Shown here one piece after another: positions 1 to 5,524 of a DNA stretch of 6,827 nucleotides. The number at the start of each line of letters is the position of its first letter. Position 1 is the stretch's first letter. Source of the DNA: Chloroflexota bacterium (lineage in GTDB: Bacteria > Chloroflexota > Limnocylindria > QHBO01); assembly GCA_023250255.1 (NCBI GenBank), contig JAHFBB010000047.1:1-6827 (forward strand). Reading direction: 5' to 3'. The notes below the pieces were generated by a model. That model was not told where the DNA came from, did no database searches, and saw only the letters and a program-made list of their open reading frames with translations. The translations under genes were made by a program, and so were the position numbers.

Positions 1-667
1 GCAATCGGGCCGCGGCCTCCTGGTCGGCGGTTGCCCGCACGCGGACCGTGTTCGGCGCCATCAGCGACTGCACCGGCGTATCGGATGGGCTCAGCAGGAG
101 CCGATACAGGGACAACACACCCAGGAGGTGACGCTCGGCATCGACGACATAGACGTAGTTCACCGTCTCCGCGTCATCGACCAGCGCCCGGATCGCCGCG
201 ATGGCCTGCTCGCTGGTCGCCTCGGCCGTCACGGCCACGAAGGCCGGCGTCATCAGGCCACCGGCGGTATCGGGCGCATGGGAAGTCAGTTCGCGGATCT
301 CGGCAGCATCCTCGGCGCGCATGCGGACCAGGATCTGGTCCATTTCCGGCTCCGGCAGGATTTCAAGGACGTCGGCGGCGTCGTCGGGATCCATCTCGCC
401 GAGGAGGGCGGCCGCGTCTGTTGAGGCCAACGTCCGCATGATCCGGGCAGCCTCGGCTGGCGGAAGTTCCTCCATGAGCGCGGGCAGTTCGTCTTCGGGC
501 AACCACTGCAGGAGGACGGCGACCTCCCGCGGATCGAGCTGCGGCACAAGGTCGGCCCATTCGGGTGCACCGATGCGCTCGGCGAGTCCACGGACGCCCT
601 CTTCCTCGCGCTCGCGGATCATTGCCTGGACCTCTGCGAGCAATTCGCGGGTCTCAGCGACGTTCAT
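1..667 (-). CDS. mgtE: Magnesium transporter MgtE, N-terminal part (cut by window edge)
   Basis: MgtE is a homodimeric inner-membrane Mg2+ channel whose cytosolic N and CBS domains sense intracellular Mg2+ and close the pore. Translation from the ATG at 667 gives 222 codons without a stop. Residues 1-125 are a helical MgtE_N superhelix with the acidic, Leu-rich repeats typical of the family (LPEDELPALMEELPP, MDPDDAADVLEILPE). Residue 135 starts the family signature TAGGLMTP, followed by the first CBS motif (YVYVVDAERHLLGVLSL, 171-187) and the beginning of the second (SLMAPNTVRVRATADQEAAARL). A full MgtE is about 450 aa, so the rest of the CBS pair and the five-helix membrane domain lie off the left edge. 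The start is fixed by a near-perfect Shine-Dalgarno. Identity rests on recognised motifs; whether the gene is intact beyond the edge cannot be seen. Confidence 0.95.
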   Translation of the reverse strand, partial: MNVAETRELLAEVQAMIREREEEGVRGLAERIGAPEWADLVPQLDPREVAVLLQWLPEDELPALMEELPPAEAARIMRTLASTDAAALLGEMDPDDAADVLEILPEPEMDQILVRMRAEDAAEIRELTSHAPDTAGGLMTPAFVAVTAEATSEQAIAAIRALVDDAETVNYVYVVDAERHLLGVLSLYRLLLSPSDTPVQSLMAPNTVRVRATADQEAAARL

Positions 668-669
668 CG

Positions 670-680
670 GATCACCTCCT
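670..680 (-). promoter_or_regulatory. Strong Shine-Dalgarno of mgtE
   Basis: On the minus strand AGGAGGTGATC ends two bases before the mgtE ATG. It is complementary to the 16S rRNA 3' tail over 11 bases, unusually long, so the start at 667 is decided. The core AGGAGG lies about 7 bases from the ATG. Confidence 0.9.
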
Positions 681-686
681 CTCGCG

Positions 687-759
687 CGGCGCCGGACATG
701 AACCGACCACCTCTTGCGCGGCATCTATCTGGGCTCGCGTCGGTGGTCGTCGGGCGCCG
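687..759 (-). repeat. Nested inverted repeats in the mgtE leader
   Basis: Two nested inverted repeats lie directly upstream of the mgtE Shine-Dalgarno. The outer arms are CGGCGCC (687-693) and GGCGCCG (753-759), 7 base pairs. The inner arms are CGACCACC (704-711) and GGTGGTCG (742-749), 8 base pairs, enclosing 30 bases. As RNA they could form one long interrupted stem just before the ribosome site. A transcript leader structure acting on mgtE is inferred; high GC makes chance pairing easier, so the function is uncertain. Confidence 0.4.
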
Positions 760-904
760 GGTGAGGAAGGATGTCCTAGACGATCAGTCGGTCACCTGGC
801 GGCCAGCGGCGCGCGTGTTTCGGGGTCTACAGCCAGCGTCCACTGGGGCGATGGGGCCTCACTGTGTGAGTTCAATCGTGCTCGGCGTCTTCCGCGTTCG
901 GCTG

Positions 905-937
905 CCGTCGATGCCCGCGGATTCTAGTCCGCGACGG
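905..937 (-). repeat. Alternative hairpins over the regulator stop codon
   Basis: Two mutually exclusive stems are possible: CGCGGA (916-921) with TCCGCG (928-933) around a 6-base loop, or CCGTCG (905-910) with CGACGG (932-937). They overlap the TAG stop of the CGNR gene. No T-tract follows on the minus strand, so this is not a standard intrinsic terminator; it may be 3'-end structure or chance. Confidence 0.25.
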
Positions 938-949
938 CCTGTTCGGGAA
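921..949 (-). promoter_or_regulatory. Weak promoter candidate for mgtE
   Basis: On the minus strand TAGAAT (926 to 921) matches the -10 consensus at five of six bases and overlaps the stop codon of the upstream regulator gene. Seventeen bases further upstream is TTCCCG (949 to 944), a poor -35 (three of six). If used, the mgtE transcript would have a leader of about 245 bases. The call rests mainly on the -10 and position. Confidence 0.3.
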
Positions 950-1574
950 GACCACTCGGCTCGGGCGCTCGCCGTCGTTGCCGATGGGCGGCTGCCTTGG
1001 CCTGATTCCCACAGGTTCGCATATCGCACCACCGTCGACGCCCGGTGGGGGAGCGATCCACGAACAGTTCCCGGCAGCCGGGGTTCGCGCAGATTCGCAG
1101 TCGGTCCGGTCGATCATCCGCCAGAAACGCGGCGAAGGTCCCGGCAATCGCCGCCCGGGCCTGGTCAAGGCGATCCCCGACCCGCGCCATTCCGTATCGG
1201 TTCCCCTCCGGACCGAACTCGAGTTGGTGGTAGTGCAGGCCATGTTTCAGGATGTGGTTCAGGTCGCGAACTCGATCCGCGGTGATGACGCCGTCGTTGA
1301 CCTGCTCTTCGGCGGCCGCGCGGATGACCGTTCGCAGGTGGTGGAAGCGCTCGAGGCGGTCGGCCGCCTCATCCGTTTGATGGCCCAGGCGGGCGCGCTC
1401 CATGGTGGCCACCCGGTCGCTGAGCAGGTGTTCCGCCCTGAGCCAACGGAGTGCGGACGGCATGTCCGGCAGTCGGTCCACGGTGCGCCCACGATCCCAG
1501 GACAGCGTGTTGACGAAGCGCAGAAAGAGATCTGGCTGGGGTCGGGGTTCGTGATAGGCGACAGGTCGCATCAT
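924..1574 (-). CDS. ABATE/CGNR zinc-finger transcriptional regulator
   Basis: This 216-aa protein belongs to the ABATE (putative stress-induced transcription regulator) plus CGNR zinc-finger family, cytosolic and presumed DNA-binding. The N-terminal part (about residues 8-150) is a helical, Arg/Asp-rich ABATE-like region (LFLRFVNTL, then two long amphipathic helices with RFHHLRTVIR). The C-terminal finger is textbook: CANPGC (C162, C167) and WCDMRTCGN (C183, C188), followed by the basic stretch QAKAAAHRQRRR, where CGN gives the family its name. Length is usual for the family. Starts are uncertain: TTG at 1604, ATG at 1574 or ATG at 1571. No Shine-Dalgarno is seen before the two ATGs, and a -10-like TATTAC ends just upstream, so the mRNA may be leaderless or nearly so. 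It faces away from the two small ORFs at 1684-1940, which makes them plausible targets. The family's ligands are unknown. Confidence 0.9.
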   Translation of the reverse strand: MMRPVAYHEPRPQPDLFLRFVNTLSWDRGRTVDRLPDMPSALRWLRAEHLLSDRVATMERARLGHQTDEAADRLERFHHLRTVIRAAAEEQVNDGVITADRVRDLNHILKHGLHYHQLEFGPEGNRYGMARVGDRLDQARAAIAGTFAAFLADDRPDRLRICANPGCRELFVDRSPTGRRRWCDMRTCGNQAKAAAHRQRRRAPEPSGLPEQAVAD

Positions 1575-1576
1575 AG

Positions 1577-1604
1577 GTAATAACCAGTATATGACCTTTG
1601 ACAA
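1577..1604 (-). promoter_or_regulatory. Promoter candidate for the CGNR regulator
   Basis: On the minus strand TTGTCA (1604 to 1599, five of six to the -35 consensus) is followed after 16 bases by TATTAC (1582 to 1577, four of six to the -10). Transcription would begin at or within a few bases of the ATG codons at 1574/1571, implying a leaderless or very short-leader mRNA. This argues against the TTG start at 1604, which would lie inside the promoter. Confidence 0.45.
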
Positions 1605-1626
1605 GTTACCTAGCGTCGGTTAGCCT
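1598..1626 (+). promoter_or_regulatory. Promoter candidate for the small-ORF pair
   Basis: A perfect -35 TTGACA (1598-1603) is followed at the optimal 17-base spacing by TAGCCT (1621-1626), a weak -10 (three of six). The -35 overlaps the -35 of the divergent regulator promoter almost exactly. A weak -10 with a perfect -35 is consistent with a regulated promoter, but this is inference. Confidence 0.45.
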
Positions 1627-1662
1627 GCCGTAGTAACCATTCATAGACCAAATACAAGTTAC
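1601..1662. repeat. Direct repeat ACAAGTTAC, operator candidate
   Basis: The 9-mer ACAAGTTAC occurs at 1601-1609 and again at 1654-1662, start to start 53 bases, about five helical turns, so both copies face the same side of the DNA. Copy one overlaps the shared -35 region and copy two lies in the leader of the small ORFs. The flanks are AT-richer than the rest of the window. Binding by the divergent CGNR regulator is a hypothesis. Confidence 0.4.
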
Positions 1663-1683
1663 GGAGGCATCGGCGGACGAATC

Positions 1684-1782
1684 ATGGAAGCAGGAATCAT
1701 TGTCGTGCTGATTGCACTCTTCGAGCTGGCGACGCTCCGCTGGGGGTTCGACAGTCGAGATCACGGAGGAAACCAATCATGA
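1684..1782 (+). CDS. Small single-helix membrane protein (32 aa)
   Basis: The predicted 32-aa protein has a short hydrophobic helix (about residues 4-18, GIIVVLIALFELATL) followed by a polar charged tail RWGFDSRDHGGNQS. The pattern suggests a single-pass membrane microprotein with the tail in the cytosol. I recognise the general style (hydrophobic helix then RWG-x-DSR) from small uncharacterised proteins of high-GC bacteria but cannot name a family or function. A weak GGCGG lies 7 bases before the ATG; a better GGAGG (1663-1667) is 16 bases away, rather far. Its stop overlaps the next ORF start (ATGA at 1779-1782), typical of translational coupling. A promoter-like element and direct repeat precede it and a terminator follows the pair, which supports a real short transcript. 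G/C at third positions is lower than in neighbours, as is common for very short ORFs. Confidence 0.6.
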   Translation: MEAGIIVVLIALFELATLRWGFDSRDHGGNQS

Positions 1783-1940
1783 GCCGAGGGCTGACCTACA
1801 TGACCCTGCTGGCTTCGATCAAGCAGAATGAATTGCTGGCCAGCGGGCAGCGTCAGCGGATCGGGATGACCCCCGTCCGCCCGGCGCGCACCCGTCGCTG
1901 GTGGGCATCATTGCCGACCCTGAGGCGAACCAGCCGCTAG
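1779..1940 (+). CDS. Small basic protein (53 aa), coupled to the preceding ORF
   Basis: This 53-aa protein is strongly basic. Residues 8-28 (MTLLASIKQNELLASGQRQRI) look like an amphipathic helix, and the tail 31-53 is rich in Arg and Trp (RPARTRRWWASLPTLRRTSR). No family is recognised. Support for translation: a strong GGAGG (1765-1769) at 9 bases from the ATG, the ATGA overlap with the upstream microprotein, strongly G/C-ending codons, and an intrinsic terminator 28 bases after the stop. It may bind the membrane surface, nucleic acid or the small membrane partner; none of these is shown by sequence. Confidence 0.6.
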   Translation: MSRGLTYMTLLASIKQNELLASGQRQRIGMTPVRPARTRRWWASLPTLRRTSR

Positions 1941-1968
1941 TCGCACAGCGATTTCCAGCCACCTTCAG

Positions 1969-2000
1969 AGCCCCGGTCCGTTCAGCGGGCCGGGGCTTTT
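1969..2000 (+). terminator. Intrinsic terminator of the small-ORF unit
   Basis: Arms AGCCCCGGTCCG (1969-1980) and CGGGCCGGGGCT (1986-1997) pair over 12 positions, with a single T-G wobble, around a 5-base loop. The sequence runs straight into TTTT (1997-2000). It lies 28 bases after the 53-aa ORF and ends shortly before polX, so it separates the two transcripts. Confidence 0.88.
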
Positions 2001-2011
2001 CCGTGCGTGCC

Positions 2012-2017
2012 TAAAAT
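2012..2017 (+). promoter_or_regulatory. -10-like element for polX, possibly leaderless
   Basis: TAAAAT (five of six to the -10 consensus) lies exactly 7 bases before the ATG at 2025, which would make the A of that ATG the first transcribed base. No Shine-Dalgarno is present before any candidate start, and the preceding bases are the terminator, with no good -35. The leaderless reading is inference from spacing. Confidence 0.45.
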
Positions 2018-2024
2018 GCCGCCG

Positions 2025-3785
2025 ATGCCGCGACCGCGTTCCGTTCCGTTCACCGCTCCCACGGCGGGCCGGCTGCCGACGAACGCTGAGCTGGCCTCGG
2101 CCTTCCGCGAGATCGCTGATCTCCTCGAGATTCTCGACGAGGTGGTCTACAAGGCGGTCGCCTACCGCCGGGTGGCCGATGGCATCGAGCGATACCCCGG
2201 AGAGGTCGCCGCGCAGGTCATCGCGGGATTTCCGCCGAAGATCCCTGGAATGGGGCCTGCCATCACCGGCCGCCTGGTCGAACTCGTGAAAACGGGGCAG
2301 GTGGACTACCTCGACACGTTGCGCGTCCAGGTCCCCGCGGGCGTGCTGGAGATGATCAGGATTCCCGGACTCGGCCCACGTACGGCCCGAGCGCTGCTCG
2401 TCGAGCTCGGGATCTCATCGGTCTCCGAGCTCAAAGTTGCCGCCGAGAACGGTGCCCTCCGGCAGGTGCGCGGGCTGTCGGCCCGCTCGGAGGAACGCAT
2501 CCTGGAGGGTATTGCCCGCCTCGACCGGGTTGGTCGCCGACTGTTGATCCACGACGCCGACGCCGTCGTCGCGGGCCTCGTCTCCCGATTGGCGGAGACT
2601 CGGGGCGTGGTCCGCATCTCGGTCGCGGGCTCCCTTCGACGCCGGGCGGCCACCATTGGCGATCTCGACCTCCTGGCCGCCACGACCGATGCCGCGGCCC
2701 TGGTGACCGCCCTCGATGGACTGCCTGAGGTCGAGCGGGTCCTGTCGGCCGGGACCGACAAGACCAGCATCGTGCTGGCCGAAGGTCCCCAGGTCGATCT
2801 CATGCTCTGCCCGCCCGATGCCTGGGGCAGCCATCTCGTTCACTTCACCGGCAGCCGCGACCACAACGTCGCGCTCCGCGGTCGAGCCCTGGATCGGGGC
2901 CTTTCGTTGTCGGAGAAGGGGTTCAAGGTCGTCGAGACCGGGGCGCTGCTGCTGGCAGCCAGCGAAGAGGAGGTCTACGAGCGTCTCGGACTCGATCCAA
3001 TTCCGCCCGAAATGCGCGAGGACCAGGGAGAGATTGCCGCCGCCGAAGCGCATACCCTCCCCGTTCTGATCGAACGCCGCGATCTCCGCGGCGATACCCA
3101 CGTCCATTCCGACTGGACCGATGGCGTCCATAGCATCGAAGCGATGGCCCGAGCCGCGCGCAACGCTGGCCTTGAGTACATGGTCCTGACCGACCATTCG
3201 CCATCCCTGGGCATCACCCGCGGACTGGCCGTTGAACGGATGCGTGACCAGGCCGGGGAGATCGCCCGGGTGAACGACAGTCTCGCGCCGTTCCGCATCC
3301 TGCATGGCAGCGAGATGGAGATCCGAGGTGACGGCAGCCTCGACTACCCCGACGAAGTCCTGGCCGCCCTGGATGTCGTCATCGCCAGCATCCACACCGG
3401 TCGTTCCCAGTCATTGGCCCAGCTGACCGAGCGCGCACTGGCGGCCATCGAGAATCCGCACGTGGACGTCCTCGCCCATCCGACCGGTCGGATCGTGAAC
3501 CAGCGCGACCCGGCCCCACTCGATTGGCCGCGCGTCTTCGAAGCTGCCTCGCGAACCGGTACCCTGCTCGAGATGAATGGAAGCCCACGTCTCGACCTGG
3601 ACGACACCCTCGCCCGTCTGGCAGCGGGAATGGGCGTGAACCTGACCATTGCCTCGGACGCGCACCGGACCACTGAATTCGCCCATCTCGACTACGCGGT
3701 ATCGATGGCTCGTCGAGCATGGTTGACCCGGGACCAGGTGGCCACCACCGCCACCGCGTCGGGCCTGCTCGAGCGCGTCCGGTGA
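2025..3785 (+). CDS. polX: DNA polymerase/3'-5' exonuclease PolX
   Basis: Bacterial PolX fills short gaps in base-excision repair and carries a PHP phosphoesterase (3'-5' exonuclease / AP-site processing) on the same chain; cytosolic. Numbering from 2025 (586 aa): residues 17-75 are the N-terminal helical 8-kDa-like region (TNAELASAFREIADLLEI). Helix-hairpin-helix motifs follow at 69-87 (IPGMGPAITGRL) and 111-129 (IPGLGPRTARAL). The palm has GSLRRRAATIGDLDLL with catalytic D213 and D215, and the third Asp D258 in QVDLML, then FTGSRDHN. The PHP domain from 354 has GDTHVHSDWTDG (H359, H361, D366), LTDHS (H391), HGSEMEI (E430), SIHTG (H457), LAHPTGR (H485) and ASDAHR (D545, H547), so metal ligands look intact. 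Length matches the family (about 570-590). Alternative starts are GTG 2007 and ATG 2016; 2025 is preferred because of the TAAAAT element 7 bases upstream. It probably heads a unit with the next gene. Confidence 0.96.
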   Translation: MPRPRSVPFTAPTAGRLPTNAELASAFREIADLLEILDEVVYKAVAYRRVADGIERYPGEVAAQVIAGFPPKIPGMGPAITGRLVELVKTGQVDYLDTLRVQVPAGVLEMIRIPGLGPRTARALLVELGISSVSELKVAAENGALRQVRGLSARSEERILEGIARLDRVGRRLLIHDADAVVAGLVSRLAETRGVVRISVAGSLRRRAATIGDLDLLAATTDAAALVTALDGLPEVERVLSAGTDKTSIVLAEGPQVDLMLCPPDAWGSHLVHFTGSRDHNVALRGRALDRGLSLSEKGFKVVETGALLLAASEEEVYERLGLDPIPPEMREDQGEIAAAEAHTLPVLIERRDLRGDTHVHSDWTDGVHSIEAMARAARNAGLEYMVLTDHSPSLGITRGLAVERMRDQAGEIARVNDSLAPFRILHGSEMEIRGDGSLDYPDEVLAALDVVIASIHTGRSQSLAQLTERALAAIENPHVDVLAHPTGRIVNQRDPAPLDWPRVFEAASRTGTLLEMNGSPRLDLDDTLARLAAGMGVNLTIASDAHRTTEFAHLDYAVSMARRAWLTRDQVATTATASGLLERVR

Positions 3786-3820
3786 CCGTCCGTCGCACCG
3801 TCCATCCACTTGGAGAGACG

Positions 3821-4555
3821 ATGATTGCGGTTCATCGCTTCGGGCCGATTGCTCTTCCGGGTTTGCTGGCGCTGGTGGCGGCCATCGGTTGGGCCGTCGG
3901 GCCGGTTGGTCAGTCGGTAGCCATCGCGCTTAACCTGTCGCTCGCAGGCTTCGCCTCGGCGCTCCTGCTCGGCCCGGCGCGACCCGGCGGCAGCTACGCT
4001 CGCTATGCCACCCTGGCGGTGGCCGCGTTGGCTGCCAGCCTTGCTGGCCGGCTCATCCCCGCCGGCCCGGCGATCATCCTGGTACCCGCGATCTGGCTGT
4101 ACCTGTGGTGGGTTCTCCACGTCGAGCTGCGTGGGGTGGACGGCACCGCAGGTCAGCTCGCGCTCGACCTGACCCTGGTGCTGGCCATCTTCGGCGGTTC
4201 GGCGGGCATCCTCCGGCTGGTGGGACCGGCAGGCTGGCCGCCTCCGATGGTGCTCATCGGACTGCTGGTGGTTGTTCCTGCCTGGCGCGCATCGGAAGCG
4301 CGCGGCGCCAAGGGCGCGCGCGCCATCGGTCAGGCAATGCTGCACGTGCTGGCGGTCGTCGAGATAGGCCTGGCGCTGACGTTGCTGGACCTGCCGGCAC
4401 CGGTAATGCCGGCCTTGCTGGCGCTGGCCTTCCATACCTGGAATGGGGCCGCCGATGCCCTTCTGGCCAACGGCCCGGCCCGCGGCGTGCTGCTTGAATT
4501 CGGCACTTTGGCTGTCCTGGGCGTTCTGGTCGTGCTCCTCCTGACCAGAATCTGA
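3821..4555 (+). CDS. Polytopic membrane protein of unknown function
   Basis: The 244-aa product is almost entirely hydrophobic, with about eight predicted membrane helices (roughly 9-28, 33-52, 61-79, 82-100, 113-133, 141-154, 170-200 possibly two, and 222-242). Short loops are mostly Gly/Pro; charged loops are ARPGGSYAR (53-61) and RASEARGAKGAR (156-167). There is no signal peptidase site, no transporter signature and no conserved charged residue in the helices apart from isolated Asp/Glu (E102, D116, E181, D190). I do not recognise a family. ATG 3821 is chosen over more upstream in-frame starts because GGAGAG (3812-3817) lies just before it and the upstream extension would overlap polX with an unrelated Arg/Pro-rich sequence. 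It follows polX by 35 bases and may be cotranscribed, though no functional link is evident. Confidence 0.8.
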   Translation: MIAVHRFGPIALPGLLALVAAIGWAVGPVGQSVAIALNLSLAGFASALLLGPARPGGSYARYATLAVAALAASLAGRLIPAGPAIILVPAIWLYLWWVLHVELRGVDGTAGQLALDLTLVLAIFGGSAGILRLVGPAGWPPPMVLIGLLVVVPAWRASEARGAKGARAIGQAMLHVLAVVEIGLALTLLDLPAPVMPALLALAFHTWNGAADALLANGPARGVLLEFGTLAVLGVLVVLLLTRI

Positions 4556-4561
4556 GCATTC

Positions 4562-4583
4562 CGCGCCCGAATGTGGGGGCGCG
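4562..4583 (+). terminator. GC-rich hairpin, possible terminator
   Basis: CGCGCCC (4562-4568) pairs perfectly with GGGCGCG (4577-4583) around an 8-base loop, seven bases after the membrane-protein stop. Only two T residues follow, so it is not a strong intrinsic terminator; it sits right against the -35 of the next promoter. Confidence 0.35.
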
Positions 4584-4585
4584 CG

Positions 4586-4614
4586 TTGACACTGGTGGGG
4601 GCCTCTGCTACAAA
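4586..4614 (+). promoter_or_regulatory. Sigma-70-like promoter of the TPR/methylase unit
   Basis: A perfect -35 TTGACA (4586-4591) is separated by the optimal 17 bases from TACAAA (4609-4614), four of six to the -10. Transcription would start near 4621, leaving about a 70-base leader before the ATG at 4691. This is the best promoter in the window and excludes the longer reading frame that opens at 4571. Confidence 0.7.
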
Positions 4615-4690
4615 CGGCGCCCACCCGCGCGGATCGGCCACCGCGCACTGCGCCTCGAATTCACGTCCTGCCCGGAGAATGCCCCCTTTC

Positions 4691-5518
4691 ATGAGCCCTG
4701 CCGAGACCGAGGTCGCCAGCCGCCAGCGTCGTCAACTGACCGATGCGGCCATTGCCCACGCGACCCGCGGCGAATGGCGCGAGGCGGCGGAACTCAACCA
4801 GCAGATCGTGGAACTCGGGGCGGATGTCGACACCTACAACCGCCTCGGCAAGGCCCTGTCCGAGGTCGGGGACCACGCCGGCGCATTGGCGGCCTACGCA
4901 TCGGCGCTCGAGCGCGACGGGACGAACCGGATCGCCGCGCGGAACGTCGAGCGTTTGCGTCTCCTGCCCGAGGCCGGCGGTGGAGCCGAAGGAGCAAAGG
5001 GCGGCAAAGCCTCCGCTGCGCATTTCATCGAAGAAATGGGCAAGACCGGCAACGCACGGATCATCAACCTCGCTTCGACGCGGGTGCTGGCACCGCTATC
5101 CCCGGGCGATGCGGTCACCCTCGCCATCCGTGGTGAAGAACTGAATGCCAAGGTTGGCCGCTCGGTCATCGGTCAGGTCGAGCCACGGATCGCCGTCCGG
5201 CTCATCAAGCTGATGCGCTCCGGCAACCGGTATGACGCCGCCCTGGCGGTCGTCCACGATGGCGAATTGCGGGTGATCATCCGCGAGATCTTCGCCCATC
5301 CGGACAACTTCGGGGTGGTCTCGTTCCCAGCCGCCAGCGGGCGGCCCGCCGGTGACGTCCGACCGTACATCAAGGGGTCGGCCGTCCGGTACGATGACGA
5401 GGACGAGGCCGGCGAGGAGTCGGATGAGGAGCCGGAGGAGGTCGAAGAGCTCGACACCACCCTTCCGGAACTCTCTGGCGAGCCGGACATGGAAGAGGAG
5501 TTGCTCGAAGAGCCCTAG
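4691..5518 (+). CDS. TPR protein with HIRAN-like middle and acidic tail
   Basis: The 275-aa product has three parts. Residues 12-92 form two to three tetratricopeptide-like helical repeats (AIAHATRGEWREAAELNQQIV, then NRLGKALSEVGDHAGALAAYASALERD), a protein-protein interaction fold. Residues 125-213 are a compact beta-rich segment (LSPGDAVTLAIRGEEL, SVIGQVEPRIAVRLIKLMRSGNRYDAALAVV, RVIIRE, VVSFP). The order 'iG-x-v-p-x-ia-x-rLi-x-l-x-x-G' recalls HIRAN domains, which bind DNA ends, but the match is weak and by eye. Residues 235-275 are mostly Asp/Glu. No membrane segment or catalytic motif is seen. ATG 4691 is chosen because the promoter at 4586-4614 excludes a start at 4571, and GGAGA (4674-4678) is 12 bases upstream; ATG 4679 would leave no spacing. 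It is the first gene of a unit with the methylase, 6 bases downstream, so it may act with it. Function unproven. Confidence 0.82.
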   Translation: MSPAETEVASRQRRQLTDAAIAHATRGEWREAAELNQQIVELGADVDTYNRLGKALSEVGDHAGALAAYASALERDGTNRIAARNVERLRLLPEAGGGAEGAKGGKASAAHFIEEMGKTGNARIINLASTRVLAPLSPGDAVTLAIRGEELNAKVGRSVIGQVEPRIAVRLIKLMRSGNRYDAALAVVHDGELRVIIREIFAHPDNFGVVSFPAASGRPAGDVRPYIKGSAVRYDDEDEAGEESDEEPEEVEELDTTLPELSGEPDMEEELLEEP

Positions 5519-5524
5519 GAGCCG

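Larger units (their letters stand above)
668..923 (-). other. Gene-free mgtE leader / intergenic region
   Basis: These 256 bases hold no convincing gene on either strand; reading frames crossing it are high-GC shadows with Arg/Pro/Ser-rich translations. On the minus strand it would be a long 5' leader for mgtE. Besides the nested repeats at 687-759 there is a small inverted repeat CTCAC-TGT-GTGAG at 859-871. Mg2+ transporter leaders often carry an M-box riboswitch. Here only fragments resembling it (GTGAGGC, GACGCTG) are visible, and the rest of the conserved core is not recognisable. Confidence 0.5.

Noticed and set aside
669..680. Plus strand reads GGATCACCTCCT, identical to the 3' end of 16S rRNA
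   Set aside because: No rRNA sequence precedes it; on the minus strand it is the Shine-Dalgarno of mgtE at the right distance from the ATG.
788..872. M-box riboswitch (GTGAGGC and GACGCTG fragments on the minus strand)
   Set aside because: GTGAGGC is also explained by a small CTCAC/GTGAG inverted repeat, and the remaining conserved M-box segments and pairings are not seen.
978..1580. Plus-strand open frame of 200 codons opposite the CGNR gene
   Set aside because: The minus strand has an unmistakable CGNR zinc finger here; the plus frame shows no domain and is a high-GC shadow.
2415..3395. Minus-strand open frame of 326 codons inside polX
   Set aside because: It lies antisense to the catalytic domains of PolX; the translation has no recognisable motif.
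3692..4648. Minus-strand open frame of 318 codons opposite the membrane protein
   Set aside because: Gln/Arg/His-rich translation is the expected antisense of a hydrophobic, Leu/Ala/Val-rich gene.
4571..4690. N-terminal extension of the TPR protein from ATG 4571
   Set aside because: It would begin upstream of the TTGACA/TACAAA promoter and adds a low-complexity Arg/Ala/Ser segment with no Shine-Dalgarno.
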